64,000 bases of DNA from JAOUEA01 sp963821925 (GCA_963821925.1 CAWGFO010000009.1:310001-374000), one strand, 5' to 3'. Numbered from the stretch's first letter, positions 53,635 to 62,564 are shown. The notes: generated by a model not told the origin, from the sequence alone. Made by a program: numbers and translations.

Positions 53635-54695
53635 AGGGTCTCCACGAAGAAGAAGGAGATGGCCATGATCAGATAGGCCCCCATCAGCTGCGCTCCCTCC
53701 AGCCAGTTCGACCGGCCGTCGCTCGAGATCATGAACACCAGGAACGTCGACAGCGCCACCGCCGCCACCTCGAAGGTGCTGAAGACGAAGTCCATCGGGT
53801 GGCCGACGGCGAGCGAGATGAACACGAGCGCGGGGGCCACGAACAACGCGATCTGGGTCGACGAGCCGATCGCGATCTCGAGCGTGATGTCGACCTTGTT
53901 CCGCACCGCGAAGAGCACCGCCGAGGAGTGCTCGGCCGCGTTGCCGATGATCGGGATCACGATCAGCCCGACGAAGAGCTCCGAGAGACCGAGCGTCTCC
54001 AGCGCCGGCTCCAACGAGCCCACGAGGAACTCCGACATCAGCGCGACGAACGCCGTGGCGACCAGGAGCACGACGATCGCGCGCTGCCTCGACCACGCCG
54101 GCGCCTCGTCCTCAGACGGCGTCCGGAAGAGATGCTCGTGCGTGACCAGCGTGAAGACGAGCGCCGCCACGTACAGCGAGATCAGCACCAGCGCCACCGT
54201 CCCGCTCACGATCTCCCGCTCGAGGAACGACTCCCGGCCACCCAGCGCGAACAGGGCGGGCATCAGGAGTCCGGTCACGGCGAGCACCAGCGAGGTCGCG
54301 TGCACCGACGCCGATCGCGCGTTGTACTCCTGCTCCTCGTGGATCAGTCCGCCGACGAAGAACGAGAGCCCGAGCACGAGGAGCAGGTTCCCCAGGATCG
54401 AGCCCGTGAGGGACGCCTTCACGATCTCGGGCTTGCCGTCGAGCAGCAGGAACACCGCGATGATCAGCTCCGTGACGTTGCCGAAGGTCGCGTTGATCAG
54501 CCCGCCCACCCGTGGCCCCGTGTGCAGGGCGAGCTGCTCGGTCGCCCGGCCGATCAGCCCGGCCAGCGGCAGGATCGCGAGCGCCGACACCCCGAAGACC
54601 GGCAGGCCCTGGACCCCGGCGAGTTCGAGCGCGATCGAGACCGGGACGAGGATCAGGAGCCAGTCGAGCGAAGGCTTCAGCGAACGGGCGGCCAC
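53631..54695 (-). CDS. Ca2+/H+ antiporter (CaCA superfamily, Cax type)
   Basis: This 354-residue protein has about 11 helices and two inverted alpha-repeats carrying the cation-binding motifs GGLINATFGNVTELIIA (64-80) and IPIIGNAAEHSSAV (about 247-260). The acidic loop between them (SEDEAPAW) separates the halves. It exports Ca2+ in exchange for protons. The GTG start is fixed by TAGGCT 6 nt upstream. It is followed by the DUF2207 gene in the same operon. Confidence 0.93.
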   Translation of the reverse strand: MAARSLKPSLDWLLILVPVSIALELAGVQGLPVFGVSALAILPLAGLIGRATEQLALHTGPRVGGLINATFGNVTELIIAVFLLLDGKPEIVKASLTGSILGNLLLVLGLSFFVGGLIHEEQEYNARSASVHATSLVLAVTGLLMPALFALGGRESFLEREIVSGTVALVLISLYVAALVFTLVTHEHLFRTPSEDEAPAWSRQRAIVVLLVATAFVALMSEFLVGSLEPALETLGLSELFVGLIVIPIIGNAAEHSSAVLFAVRNKVDITLEIAIGSSTQIALFVAPALVFISLAVGHPMDFVFSTFEVAAVALSTFLVFMISSDGRSNWLEGAQLMGAYLIMAISFFFVETL

Positions 54696-54701
54696 GGACG
54701 A

Positions 54702-54707
54702 AGCCTA
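54702..54707 (-). promoter_or_regulatory. -10 element TAGGCT, leaderless promoter of the antiporter operon
   Basis: Minus-strand TAGGCT lies 6 nt before the GTG start. It shows that the signature also precedes GTG-initiated genes. Confidence 0.6.
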
Positions 54708-54745
54708 GAGGGTCCTGCGACCACTGCGATGGAGGCGGCCGGGGT

Positions 54746-55204
54746 TCAGCCGACCGCGTGCGGCTGGGAGCCTGACGCGCTGCCGGCGCCCTCGAGGGCC
54801 TCCTGGAGCACGTCCCACGCCAGCACGGCGCACTTGATGCGGATCGGGTACTTCACGACGCCCTTGAGGGCCACCAGGTCCCCGAACCGGTCCTCGTCGG
54901 GCTCGACCTCGCCGGCCATCATCCCGCGGAAGTCCGCCGCCAGGCTCTTCGCGTCGTCGACGCCTCGGCCGGTGACGGCCTCCGTCATCATCGACGCGCT
55001 CGACTGGCTGATCGAGCATCCCGCGCCCTGGAAGGTGACCTCCTGCACGATCTCGCCGTCGAGGTGCGCGAAGACGGTGATCTCGTCGCCGCAGAGCGGG
55101 TTGTTCGCGTGGCACTGCAGCTCGGCGCCCGGCAGCTCCCGCTTGTTCCGCGGGCTCTTGTAGTGATCGAGGATGACTTCCTTGTAGATGTCGTCGAGCG
55201 CCAC
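54746..55204 (-). CDS. sufU: SufU Fe-S assembly sulfur-transfer/scaffold protein
   Basis: This 152-residue SufU has zinc/sulfur-accepting residues C38 and D40 (NNPLCGDE), C63 (GAGCSISQSSASM) and C125 (RIKCAVLAW). It also has the SufU-specific insertion between the second and third cysteine. SufU accepts persulfide from SufS. It follows sufS by 35 nt; the GTG start has AGGAGG before it. It is the last gene of the suf operon. Confidence 0.95.
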   Translation of the reverse strand: MALDDIYKEVILDHYKSPRNKRELPGAELQCHANNPLCGDEITVFAHLDGEIVQEVTFQGAGCSISQSSASMMTEAVTGRGVDDAKSLAADFRGMMAGEVEPDEDRFGDLVALKGVVKYPIRIKCAVLAWDVLQEALEGAGSASGSQPHAVG

Positions 55205-55239
55205 GTGAGGTCCTCCTGGGCCGGCGTGCCGGCGTGAGC

Positions 55240-56479
55240 TTAGATGAAGATCGCGTTCGCCTTGTCGAGCGACTCGACGAGGGCGTCGACCTCTTCCGTC
55301 GTGTTGTAGACGTAGAACGACGCGCGGGCCGTCGCGGGCACGCCGTAGCGTCGCATCACGAGCTGCGCGCAGTGGTGCCCCGCCCGGATCGCGATCCCGT
55401 CCTCGTTCAGGATCGTCGCGAGGTCGTGCGGGTGCACCTCCTTGAACCAGAAACTGACGGCCCCGCCCCGTTCATCGGCATCCTTCGGTCCGTAGACGGT
55501 GGCCCCCGCGTCGAGCAGGCGCTCGAGGGCGTACGCCGTGATCTCGCGCTCGTGCGCACGGACCGCGTCCATGCCGAGCGCCTCGAGGTAGTCGGACGGC
55601 CGCGCCCAACCCGACCTGCTGCGCGATCTGCATCGTCCCGGCCTCGAACTTGTACGGCACGGGCTTGTACGTCGAGCGGTCGTGGAAGACCTCATGGATC
55701 ATCTCGCCGCCGCCGAACATCGGCGCCATGGCGTCGAGGATCTCGAGCTTGCCGTAGAGCCCGCCCGAGGCCGTCGGCCCGAGCATCTTGTGCCCGCTGA
55801 ACGCGAGGAAGTCCACGTCGAGGGCCTGTACATCGATCGCGTGGTGCGGTGCGAGCTGTGCCGCGTCGACGGCCACGAGCGCGCCCACGGCGTGCGCAGC
55901 CTCGACCAGGTCGGTGAGTGGCGTGATCGTGCCGAGCGCGTTCGACATCCCGGTGACCGAGAGCAGTTTCGTGTGCTCCGTGAGCAGCGATCCCAGATCG
56001 GTCAGATCCAGCCGCCCTTCGTCGGTGAGCGGGACGTACCGGAGCGTCGCGCCCGTCGCCGCCGTCACCATCTGCCACGGGACGATGTTGGAGTGGTGCT
56101 CCATCTCGGTGATCAGCACCTCGTCGCCCGGTCGTAGGAAGGTGCGGCCCCATCCCTGCGCGATCAGGTTGATCGACTCGGTGGTCCCGCGCGTGAACAC
56201 GATCGACTCGGGACCGGGCGCGCCGAAGAACCGGGCGAGGGTGGCGCGCGCGCCCTCGAACCGCTCGGTGGCCTCCTCACCCAGCTGGTAGATCCCGCGG
56301 TGGGCGTTCGCGTTGTGGTTCGCGTAGAAGTCGGAGACCGTGTCGATCACGACCTGCGGCTTCTGGGAAGTGGCGGCCGTGTCCAGGTAGACGAGCGGAC
56401 GGTCACCGACCGTCCGGGACAGGATCGGGAAGTCCTCCCGGATCCTCGCGACGTCGAGCCCGCCCACATGTTCGCCCAT
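55240..56479 (-). pseudogene. sufS: Cysteine desulfurase SufS, frameshifted
   Basis: The first part (GEHVGGLDVARIREDFPIL to FEAGTMQIAQQVGLGAA, PLP lysine in AFSGHKMLGPT) is in one frame. The last third (SDYLEALGMDAVRAHEREI to the end, active cysteine in RAGHHCAQLVM) is in another. One extra base in 55597..55600 accounts for the shift; removing it restores a normal SufS of about 412 residues. Both halves are fully conserved. As sufS is normally essential for the suf pathway, a sequencing or assembly error is likeliest. If real, the desulfurase at 31038 would have to substitute. The start lies 1 nt after sufC. Confidence 0.88.
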
Positions 56480-56480
56480 G

Positions 56481-57281
56481 TCACACCACCTCGACGGCGA
56501 CATCCTCTTCGAGCCCGAGCTCCTGGCGGATGCCCTCGTACCCCTTGTCCTCCAGCTCGTGCGCCAGCTCGGCGCCACCCGACTTCACGATGCGGCCGGC
56601 CATCATCACGTGCACCTTCTCGGGTGTGATGTAGTTCAGCATCCGTTGGTAGTGCGTGATCAGGAGCACGCCCAGGTCGGGACCGACGAGCTCGTTCACG
56701 CCTTCGGCCACGAGCTTCAACGAATCGATGTCGAGCCCCGAATCGGTCTCGTCGAGGATCGCGATCTCGGGCTCGAGGACGGCGAGCTGCAGGACCTCGT
56801 TGCGCTTCTTCTCCCCACCCGAGAACCCCTGGTTCACGTAGCGATTCACCATCGCGTCGTCGATGCCCAGCCGGTCCATCTGCTCCTTCATGTGCTTGCG
56901 GAACGCGAGCGCGCTTACCTGCTCGCCCTTCACGGCCTGGTACGCGGTCCGCAGGAAGTTCACGACGGAGACTCCCGGCACCTCGGTCGGGTACTGCATC
57001 GCGAGGAAGAGGCCGCGCTTGGCGCGCTCGTCGGCGGTGAGGCCGGTGAGGTCCTCGCCCTTGAAGATCACCTGGCCACGCGTGACCACGTAGCCCGGCC
57101 TGCCCATGATCACGTTGCTGAGCGTCGACTTGCCGGATCCGTTCGGCCCCATCAGCGCGTGGGTCTCGCCCTGGCGCACGACCAGGTCGATGCCGCGCAG
57201 GATCTCCTTGCCTTCGACGCTCGCGTGGAGGTCGCGGACCTCCAGGGTCGCGGGCGTGGTGCCGTTCTCACTCATCGCCAT
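56481..57281 (-). CDS. sufC: SufC ATPase of the SufBCD complex
   Basis: This 266-residue ABC ATPase has Walker A GPNGSGKST, the SufC-type signature FSGGEKKRNEVLQL and Walker B AILDETDSGLDID. It powers cluster assembly on SufB-SufD. The ATG at 57281 shares one nucleotide with the Rieske stop (TGATG) and has GAGG at a good distance. A further ATG 6 nt later is possible. Confidence 0.96.
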   Translation of the reverse strand: MAMSENGTTPATLEVRDLHASVEGKEILRGIDLVVRQGETHALMGPNGSGKSTLSNVIMGRPGYVVTRGQVIFKGEDLTGLTADERAKRGLFLAMQYPTEVPGVSVVNFLRTAYQAVKGEQVSALAFRKHMKEQMDRLGIDDAMVNRYVNQGFSGGEKKRNEVLQLAVLEPEIAILDETDSGLDIDSLKLVAEGVNELVGPDLGVLLITHYQRMLNYITPEKVHVMMAGRIVKSGGAELAHELEDKGYEGIRQELGLEEDVAVEVV

Positions 57282-57592
57282 CACACCTCGATCAGGACGT
57301 CGCCGGCGGCGACGGTCACGGGATAGGTCGCCACCGGCTGGGTCGCCGGCAGGGTCTTGGGAGCGCCCGTCTGCAGGTCGAACGTCGACCCGTGGAGCGG
57401 GCATTCGATCGTCGCGAGGTCCAGGTCGACCTCGCCTTCGTCCAGATAGGCGTGGGCATGCGAGCACTCCGCGGCCACGGCCCGGAACCCGTCGTCGCCG
57501 AGGTTCACGACGCACACCTCGACGCCGTCGGCCTCGAACCGCCGGGCCTCACCCGCGGGCACGTCGGACTCGCCGCACACGCGGACGGCCAT
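57281..57592 (-). CDS. Rieske-type [2Fe-2S] ferredoxin
   Basis: This 103-residue Rieske protein has ligands C43-x-H45 (CSHAHAYL) and C64-x2-H67 (CPLHGSTFDL). It resembles the ferredoxin component of non-haem dioxygenases and the small NirD-like proteins. Its place between sufD and sufC is conserved in actinobacteria, where it may donate electrons for cluster assembly (inference). It overlaps both neighbours by one nucleotide. Confidence 0.95.
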   Translation of the reverse strand: MAVRVCGESDVPAGEARRFEADGVEVCVVNLGDDGFRAVAAECSHAHAYLDEGEVDLDLATIECPLHGSTFDLQTGAPKTLPATQPVATYPVTVAAGDVLIEV

Positions 57593-58902
57593 CAGCGCAC
57601 CCCCCGGTCGAGCTCGGCATCGATCGCGGCCTCGGCGCCCTCACGCACCTCCTGGATCTGGACGCGGTCGAGCACCTCCTGGAAGAACCCGCTCACGATC
57701 AGTCGCTCGGCCTCGTCGGCGGGGATCCCCCGGCTCTGGAGGTAGAAGACGGTCTCCTCGTCGACGGGCCCGACGCTGGCGGCGTGGCCGCACTTCACGT
57801 CGTTCGCCTCGATCTCGAGGTTCGGGATCGCATCGGCCTTGGCACGCTCGCTGAGCACGATGTTGCGGCTCGTCTGCATCGCGTCGGTCTTCTGAGCGCC
57901 GGGACGCACGTAGACCCAGCCGCTGTACACGGCGCGGCTCTCGTCGCGGAGCGCCCCCTTGTAGAGCAGGTCGCTCGTGCAGTTCGAGGCCACGTGGTCC
58001 TGGATCGAGCGATGGTCGAAGTGCTGCCTCCCGTCGGCGAAGAAGACCCCCAGCTGCTCGCTGAACCCGCCGGGCTCGGCCAGCAGGACCTCGGTCTCGG
58101 TCCGCGCGAGATCGGCGCCGAAGCCCACGGAGAGCGTCCGGAACTCGGCGTCGCGACCGACGCGCACCCGCTGGATCCCGAGGTGGGTGACCCCCGCGCC
58201 CCAGTCCTGGATCGCCGCGTAGCGGACGTGGGCGCCGTCGCCGACGTAGATCTCGGTGATCGCGTCGCTGAACGCGCGCTTCAGGTCGGGCGAGGCGTAC
58301 CGCTCGATGAACGTCACCTCGGCGCCGGCCTCCACCACGATCAGCGTGTGCGGGAAGACCGCGGCGCCGTCGGCGTCGACGTAGGTCAGGGTCTGCAGCG
58401 GCAGGTCGACCTTCGTGTCGCGCGGCACGTGCAGGAACGTCCCCCCCGTGCGGAACGCCGCGTGCAGCGCCGTGAAACGCGTACGGTCGAGGGGCACGAG
58501 GTCGTGGAGATAGCGTTCGATCAGGTCGGGATGCTCGGCCGCCGCCTCGTCCAGATCGCCGAACCAGACGCCCTTGTCGACCAGCCCGGTCGCCCGCTGC
58601 GTGGAGATCACCTGCGAGTTCAGCTGGATCTGGAGCCCGGCGCGCTCACCGCGGCCGGCGGCCGCGAGCACACCGTGCCGGTTCACGTCCTCAGGGCCCG
58701 CACCGCCGGTGAACGGAACATGGTCGAGTTCGAACGTCGACAGATCCGTGTAGCGCCATTCCTCGGTGGACTGCGAGGGCATCGGCAGGGTCGTGAAGGC
58801 GTCGAACGCCTCCTTGCGGAGCTGCCCGGTGAAGCCGGCCACCTCGGGCAGCGATGCCAGGGCCCGTTCGTCGAAGGTGGTGCTGGTCGCGACGTCGCTC
58901 AT
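57592..58902 (-). CDS. sufD: SufD of the SufBCD complex
   Basis: This 436-residue right-handed beta-helix protein shows the SufD/SufB family C-terminal region (VKCGHAASVGPVDEETVFYLQSRGIPADEAERLIVSGFFQEVLDRV) and the N-terminal EEWRYTDLSTFELDHVPF. It pairs with SufB and SufC as scaffold. It is separated from sufB by 106 nt that hold two strong hairpins, which may allow different amounts of SufB and the downstream proteins. Confidence 0.95.
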   Translation of the reverse strand: MSDVATSTTFDERALASLPEVAGFTGQLRKEAFDAFTTLPMPSQSTEEWRYTDLSTFELDHVPFTGGAGPEDVNRHGVLAAAGRGERAGLQIQLNSQVISTQRATGLVDKGVWFGDLDEAAAEHPDLIERYLHDLVPLDRTRFTALHAAFRTGGTFLHVPRDTKVDLPLQTLTYVDADGAAVFPHTLIVVEAGAEVTFIERYASPDLKRAFSDAITEIYVGDGAHVRYAAIQDWGAGVTHLGIQRVRVGRDAEFRTLSVGFGADLARTETEVLLAEPGGFSEQLGVFFADGRQHFDHRSIQDHVASNCTSDLLYKGALRDESRAVYSGWVYVRPGAQKTDAMQTSRNIVLSERAKADAIPNLEIEANDVKCGHAASVGPVDEETVFYLQSRGIPADEAERLIVSGFFQEVLDRVQIQEVREGAEAAIDAELDRGVR

Positions 58903-58920
58903 CTTCGGTTCGTCTCCATG

Positions 58921-58952
58921 CGAGAGGGCAGACCGTGGGGCCTGCCCTCTCG
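58921..58952 (-). other. Large hairpin in the sufB-sufD gap (11-bp stem)
   Basis: CGAGAGGGCAG pairs perfectly with CTGCCCTCTCG across a 10-nt loop. It lies just upstream of sufD, within the operon. It may act as attenuator, RNase-stop or processing site. Confidence 0.6.
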
Positions 58953-58967
58953 GCGCATCAGGTCTCG

Positions 58968-58987
58968 GCTCGGGCTCGAGCCCGAGC
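58968..58987 (-). other. Second hairpin in the sufB-sufD gap (20-nt palindrome)
   Basis: A perfect palindrome, GCTCGGGCTC/GAGCCCGAGC, folds with a TCGA loop. It lies 21 nt after the sufB stop and 15 nt from the first hairpin. Confidence 0.55.
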
Positions 58988-59008
58988 GGTGCCTTCGGGT
59001 GGCCGGCC

Positions 59009-60436
59009 TCAGCCGACCGAGCCCTCCATCTGCAGCTCGATCAGGCGGTTCAGCTCGACCGCGTACTCCATGGGCAGCTCGCGCGTGATCGGCTCGATGA
59101 AGCCGTTCACGATCATCGCGGTCGCCTCGACCTCGGACAGGCCCCGGCTCATCAGGTAGAAGAGTTGGTCGTCGCCGACCTTCGAGACGGTCGCCTCGTG
59201 GCCGAGGGCCGCGGTCTCGTCCTCGACCTCGATGTAGGGGTAGGTGTCGGACCGGCTCTCGTCGTCGAGGATCAGGGCGTCGCAGCGCACGGTCGACTTC
59301 GCGTGATGCGCGTCGGGCTCCACCCGCACGAGGCCGCGGTAACCGGTACGCCCGCCGTCCTTCGAGACCGACTTCGAGGTGATCACGCTCGTCGTGTGGG
59401 GCGCGGCGTGGATCGCCTTGCCGCCCGCGTCGGTGTGCATCCCCTTGCCGGCGAACGCTACCGAGAGGATCTCGCCGCGAGCACCCTGGCCCACGAGGTA
59501 GATCGACGGGTACTTCATCGTGACCTTCGAACCGATGTTGCCGTCGACCCACTCCATCACAGCGTCCTCGTGGGCCACCGCCCGCTTCGTCACGAGGTTG
59601 TACACGTTCGTCGACCAGTTCTGGATCGTCGTGTACCGGACCCGGGCGCCCTTCATCGCCTTGATCTCGACCACGGCCGAGTGCAGCGAGTCGCTCGAGT
59701 AGATCGGGGCCGAGCAGCCCTCGACGTAGTGCACGTACGAGCCCTCGTCCGCGATGATCAGCGTGCGCTCGAACTGGCCCATGTTCTCGGCGTTGATCCG
59801 GAAGTAGGCCTGCAGCGGGATGTCGACGTGCACGCCCTTCGGCACGTAGATGAACGACCCACCCGACCACACCGCGGTGTTCAGGGCGGCGAACTTGTTG
59901 TCGTTCGGCGGGATCACCGAGCCGAAATGCTCCTTGACCAGGTCCGGGTAGTCGCGCACCGCGGAGTCCATGTCGGTGAAGATCACGCCGATCTCGTCGA
60001 GCTCGGCCTTGATCTTGTGGTACACGACCTCGGACTCGTACTGGGCCGAGACGCCGCCGAGGTACTTCTTCTCGGCCTCGGGGATCCCGAGCTTGTCCCA
60101 CGTGTCCTTGATGTCGGCGGGGAGCTCGTCCCAGTTGCTCGCCTGCTTCTCGGTCGAGCGGATGAAGTAGAAGATGTTGTCGAAGTCGATGTCGGAGAGG
60201 TCGGCGCCCCACCACGGCATCGGACGCATGTCGAAGTAGCGCAGGCTCTTCAGGCGGATCTTGCGCATCCACTCGGGTTCGTTCTTGAGCGCGGAGATCT
60301 CCTCGACGACCTGCTCGTTCAGGCCGCGCTTGGGCTCGAAGACGGAGTGGTCCGCGTCCTTCCAATCGAAGCGGTAGCCCTTGCTCAGTTCCTTGAGGTG
60401 TTCCTCCTGGCTGACGGCCACGATGCTCCCCTTCAC
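59009..60436 (-). CDS. sufB: SufB of the SufBCD complex
   Basis: This 475-residue core scaffold of the suf system has the typical N-terminus YRFDWKDADHSVFEPKRGLNEQVVEEIS and central beta-helix. The C-terminal ALGHEATVSKVGDDQLFYLMSRGLSEVEATAMIVNGFIEPI contains the cluster-linked region. It is first in the operon sufB-sufD-Rieske-sufC-sufS-sufU. Start choice is between GTG 60436 and GTG 60421; GGGGAG precedes the second closely. No sufR repressor gene precedes it, unlike in mycobacteria. Confidence 0.95.
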   Translation of the reverse strand: MKGSIVAVSQEEHLKELSKGYRFDWKDADHSVFEPKRGLNEQVVEEISALKNEPEWMRKIRLKSLRYFDMRPMPWWGADLSDIDFDNIFYFIRSTEKQASNWDELPADIKDTWDKLGIPEAEKKYLGGVSAQYESEVVYHKIKAELDEIGVIFTDMDSAVRDYPDLVKEHFGSVIPPNDNKFAALNTAVWSGGSFIYVPKGVHVDIPLQAYFRINAENMGQFERTLIIADEGSYVHYVEGCSAPIYSSDSLHSAVVEIKAMKGARVRYTTIQNWSTNVYNLVTKRAVAHEDAVMEWVDGNIGSKVTMKYPSIYLVGQGARGEILSVAFAGKGMHTDAGGKAIHAAPHTTSVITSKSVSKDGGRTGYRGLVRVEPDAHHAKSTVRCDALILDDESRSDTYPYIEVEDETAALGHEATVSKVGDDQLFYLMSRGLSEVEATAMIVNGFIEPITRELPMEYAVELNRLIELQMEGSVG

Positions 60437-60481
60437 GTGTCGATGTGCCTCGGCCCGAGCGTACCGGGGCCGACGCACGAA

Positions 60482-60499
60482 AGTCTACCTGACAGGTAG
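60482..60499 (-). promoter_or_regulatory. suf operon promoter with palindrome CTACCT-GAC-AGGTAG
   Basis: The perfect palindrome at 60485..60499 overlaps a minus-strand -10, TAGACT (60482..60487), about 46 nt before sufB. Placement over the -10 suits a repressor such as an Fe-S-sensing SufR/IscR-like protein; which one binds is unknown. Confidence 0.5.
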
Positions 60500-60568
60500 G
60501 ATTCGCGTTCTCCCATGTTCCATCGGGTCGCGCCGCATCTGGGTTCGGTCCTCCCCGCGCCGAGGGTC

Positions 60569-60574
60569 TATCCT
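60569..60574 (+). promoter_or_regulatory. -10 element TATCCT, leaderless promoter of the PAP2 gene
   Basis: TATCCT ends 7 nt before the ATG at 60582, with no ribosome site. Confidence 0.5.
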
Positions 60575-60581
60575 GCAGCCC

Positions 60582-61211
60582 ATGCCGTCCGGGCCGATCC
60601 GACGCCGCGTCGACGGGGTGTCCGTGGGCGCCGGCATCGCACTGCTGGCCGCCTGCGCCGCGGTGGCGCGCGACCGGACCGTGCCGGCACCTGAACGAAG
60701 CGTCTTCGAGGCGGTGAACGGTCTCCCGAGCGCGCTCGAGGGGCCGATGCACGCGGCGCAGTTCCTGGGTGTGCTGGCCGTCGGACCGATCGTGGCCCTC
60801 GTGGCGCTCGGGCTCAGGCGCTACCGACTCGCGGTCGCCGCCCTGCTCGTGACCGTGATGAAGCTCGCTGCCGAGCGCGCCGTCTGGCAGGTCGTGGACC
60901 GCGAGCGGCCGGGCGTCACGGAACCGAACGCGATCGTGCGCGCCGGATCGCCCACGAGCGGCGTCTCGTTCGTATCTGGCCACGTGGTGCTCGTCACCGG
61001 GCTCGCGATGGTGATCACGCCCTACCTGCGGGGGCGATGGCGGGTCCTTCCCTGGGCGGTGGTCGGACTGATCGCGTTCGCCCGGGTCTACCTGGGAGCG
61101 CACAACCCCCTCGACGTGCTCGGCGGATTCGGGCTCGGGCTCGCGATCGGCGGCGCCGCGAACCTGATCGTGGGCGTGCCGGAGCCGGCGACGACCGGTC
61201 AGGCGGGCTGA
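60582..61211 (+). CDS. PAP2 family membrane phosphatase
   Basis: This 209-residue membrane protein of about six helices has PAP2 motifs 2 and 3: SFVSGHVVLVTG and ARVYLGAHNPLDVLGG (R, H and D of the S/A-R-x5-H-x3-D core). Motif 1 is only partly recognisable around VVDRERPGV. It probably removes phosphate from undecaprenyl diphosphate or phosphatidyl-type lipids at the outer membrane face. The 3' end overlaps the convergent carbonic anhydrase gene by 13 nt. Confidence 0.88.
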   Translation: MPSGPIRRRVDGVSVGAGIALLAACAAVARDRTVPAPERSVFEAVNGLPSALEGPMHAAQFLGVLAVGPIVALVALGLRRYRLAVAALLVTVMKLAAERAVWQVVDRERPGVTEPNAIVRAGSPTSGVSFVSGHVVLVTGLAMVITPYLRGRWRVLPWAVVGLIAFARVYLGAHNPLDVLGGFGLGLAIGGAANLIVGVPEPATTGQAG

Positions 61212-61714
61212 GCCGGCACCACCTCGCGCAGGGCGCCCGTGCGCACGTCGTACACGTACCCGGCGACCCGCACGCCGGCCGGTAGCCGGTCGCCCTGTCC
61301 GAGGATCCGGTCCACATCCTCGCGGAGGCACGCCTCGGGATCCGAGAACGTGAGGAACCCGACGTCGGAGACGTCCACCCCCGAGGCCTCCCGCACCGTT
61401 CGCACGATGTCGTCGTCCGTCGTCGTCGCGAGACCGCAGTCGGTGTGATGGATCACGAGGATCTCGCGCGTCCCGAGCAGCCAGCTCGAGATCAGCAACG
61501 AACGGATCGCGTCGTCGGAGGCGCGCGCGCCTGCGTTGCGGAGCACGTGCGCGTCGCCGAGTTCCAGGCCGAGGAACCGCTCGGGATGGACCCGGGCGTC
61601 GATACAGGTCAAGATCGCCAGCCGGCGACGCGGCGGCCTCGCGAGCTCGCGCCCGTCGAAGGCCGCCGCGAACGCCTCGTTCGCTCGAAGCAGTTCGGGG
61701 ATCTCGGACACCAC
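61199..61714 (-). CDS. Beta-class carbonic anhydrase
   Basis: This 171-residue beta-carbonic anhydrase has zinc ligands C37 (TCIDARV, with the D39-R41 dyad), H90 and C93 (IHHTDCG). It interconverts CO2 and bicarbonate, relevant to the carboxylating/decarboxylating KorAB and malic enzyme. It starts with GTG 4 nt after the sulfurtransferase stop, so the two form an operon. It is shorter than plant-type enzymes, as usual for this mycobacterial-like subgroup. Confidence 0.92.
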   Translation of the reverse strand: MVSEIPELLRANEAFAAAFDGRELARPPRRRLAILTCIDARVHPERFLGLELGDAHVLRNAGARASDDAIRSLLISSWLLGTREILVIHHTDCGLATTTDDDIVRTVREASGVDVSDVGFLTFSDPEACLREDVDRILGQGDRLPAGVRVAGYVYDVRTGALREVVPAQPA

Positions 61715-61718
61715 GTCG

Positions 61719-62564
61719 TCAGCCGAGCTCGACCGGCGCCCCCACGAGCGAGCCGTACTCGGTCCACGAGCCGTCGTAGTTCTTGACGGCTTCGAACCCC
61801 AGCAGCTCCTGCAGGGCGAACCACGTGTGCGAGCTGCGCTCGCCGATCCGGCAATACGCGATCACCTCGGCGTCATCGGTGATGCCGTGGGCGGCGTACA
61901 GGTCGCGCAGCTCGTCGGCCGACTTGAAGGTGCCGTCGTCGTTCGCGGCCTGGACCCACGGGATGTTCGCCGCGCCCGCGATATGGCCCGGGACCTGCGA
62001 CTGCTCCTGCGGCAGGTGGTCGGGGGCGAGCTTCTCGCCCCGGTACTCCTCGGGCGACCGCACGTCGACGAACCCCGTCGTGCCACCGACCTTGCCGATC
62101 ACCTCGTCACGGAGCGCACGGATCTCGGGGCGCTCGGATCCCGTGATCGTGTAGCCGGTCGGCGCGACGGCGGGCACGTCCTGGGTCAGCTCCCGGCTCT
62201 CGAGCTCCCACTTCTTGCGGCCGCCGTTCACGAGCTTGACCGCGTCGAAGCCGCGGAGCTTCAGCAGCCAGTACGCGTAGGCAGCGAACCAGTTGTTGTT
62301 GCCGCCGTACAGGACGACGGTCGTGTCGGGGCCGACCCCGGCTTCCGACAGCAGGCGGGAGAATCCGGCCTGGTCCCGGAAGTCGCGCCCGACCTCGGTG
62401 TGCAGGTCCGTGCTCCAGTCCCACCGGAGGGCGTTGCGGACGTGCCCCTTGTCGTAGGCCGTCGTGTCCTCGTCGACCTCGATGATCCGGACGTTCGGAT
62501 CGTCGACGTGCGCTTCGAGCCAGTCGGTGCTCACCAGCACTTCCGGCTTGGCGTAATCCGCCAT
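61719..62564 (-). CDS. Thiosulfate/3-mercaptopyruvate sulfurtransferase (double rhodanese)
   Basis: This 281-residue protein has two rhodanese domains; the active C238 is in the C-terminal loop CRIGERSSHTW and the first domain is inactive. The CRIGER loop is typical of actinobacterial CysA/SseA thiosulfate sulfurtransferases. It may supply sulfane sulfur or detoxify cyanide. GGAAGGAG precedes the ATG, behind a structured leader. It is followed by carbonic anhydrase. Confidence 0.93.
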   Translation of the reverse strand: MADYAKPEVLVSTDWLEAHVDDPNVRIIEVDEDTTAYDKGHVRNALRWDWSTDLHTEVGRDFRDQAGFSRLLSEAGVGPDTTVVLYGGNNNWFAAYAYWLLKLRGFDAVKLVNGGRKKWELESRELTQDVPAVAPTGYTITGSERPEIRALRDEVIGKVGGTTGFVDVRSPEEYRGEKLAPDHLPQEQSQVPGHIAGAANIPWVQAANDDGTFKSADELRDLYAAHGITDDAEVIAYCRIGERSSHTWFALQELLGFEAVKNYDGSWTEYGSLVGAPVELG

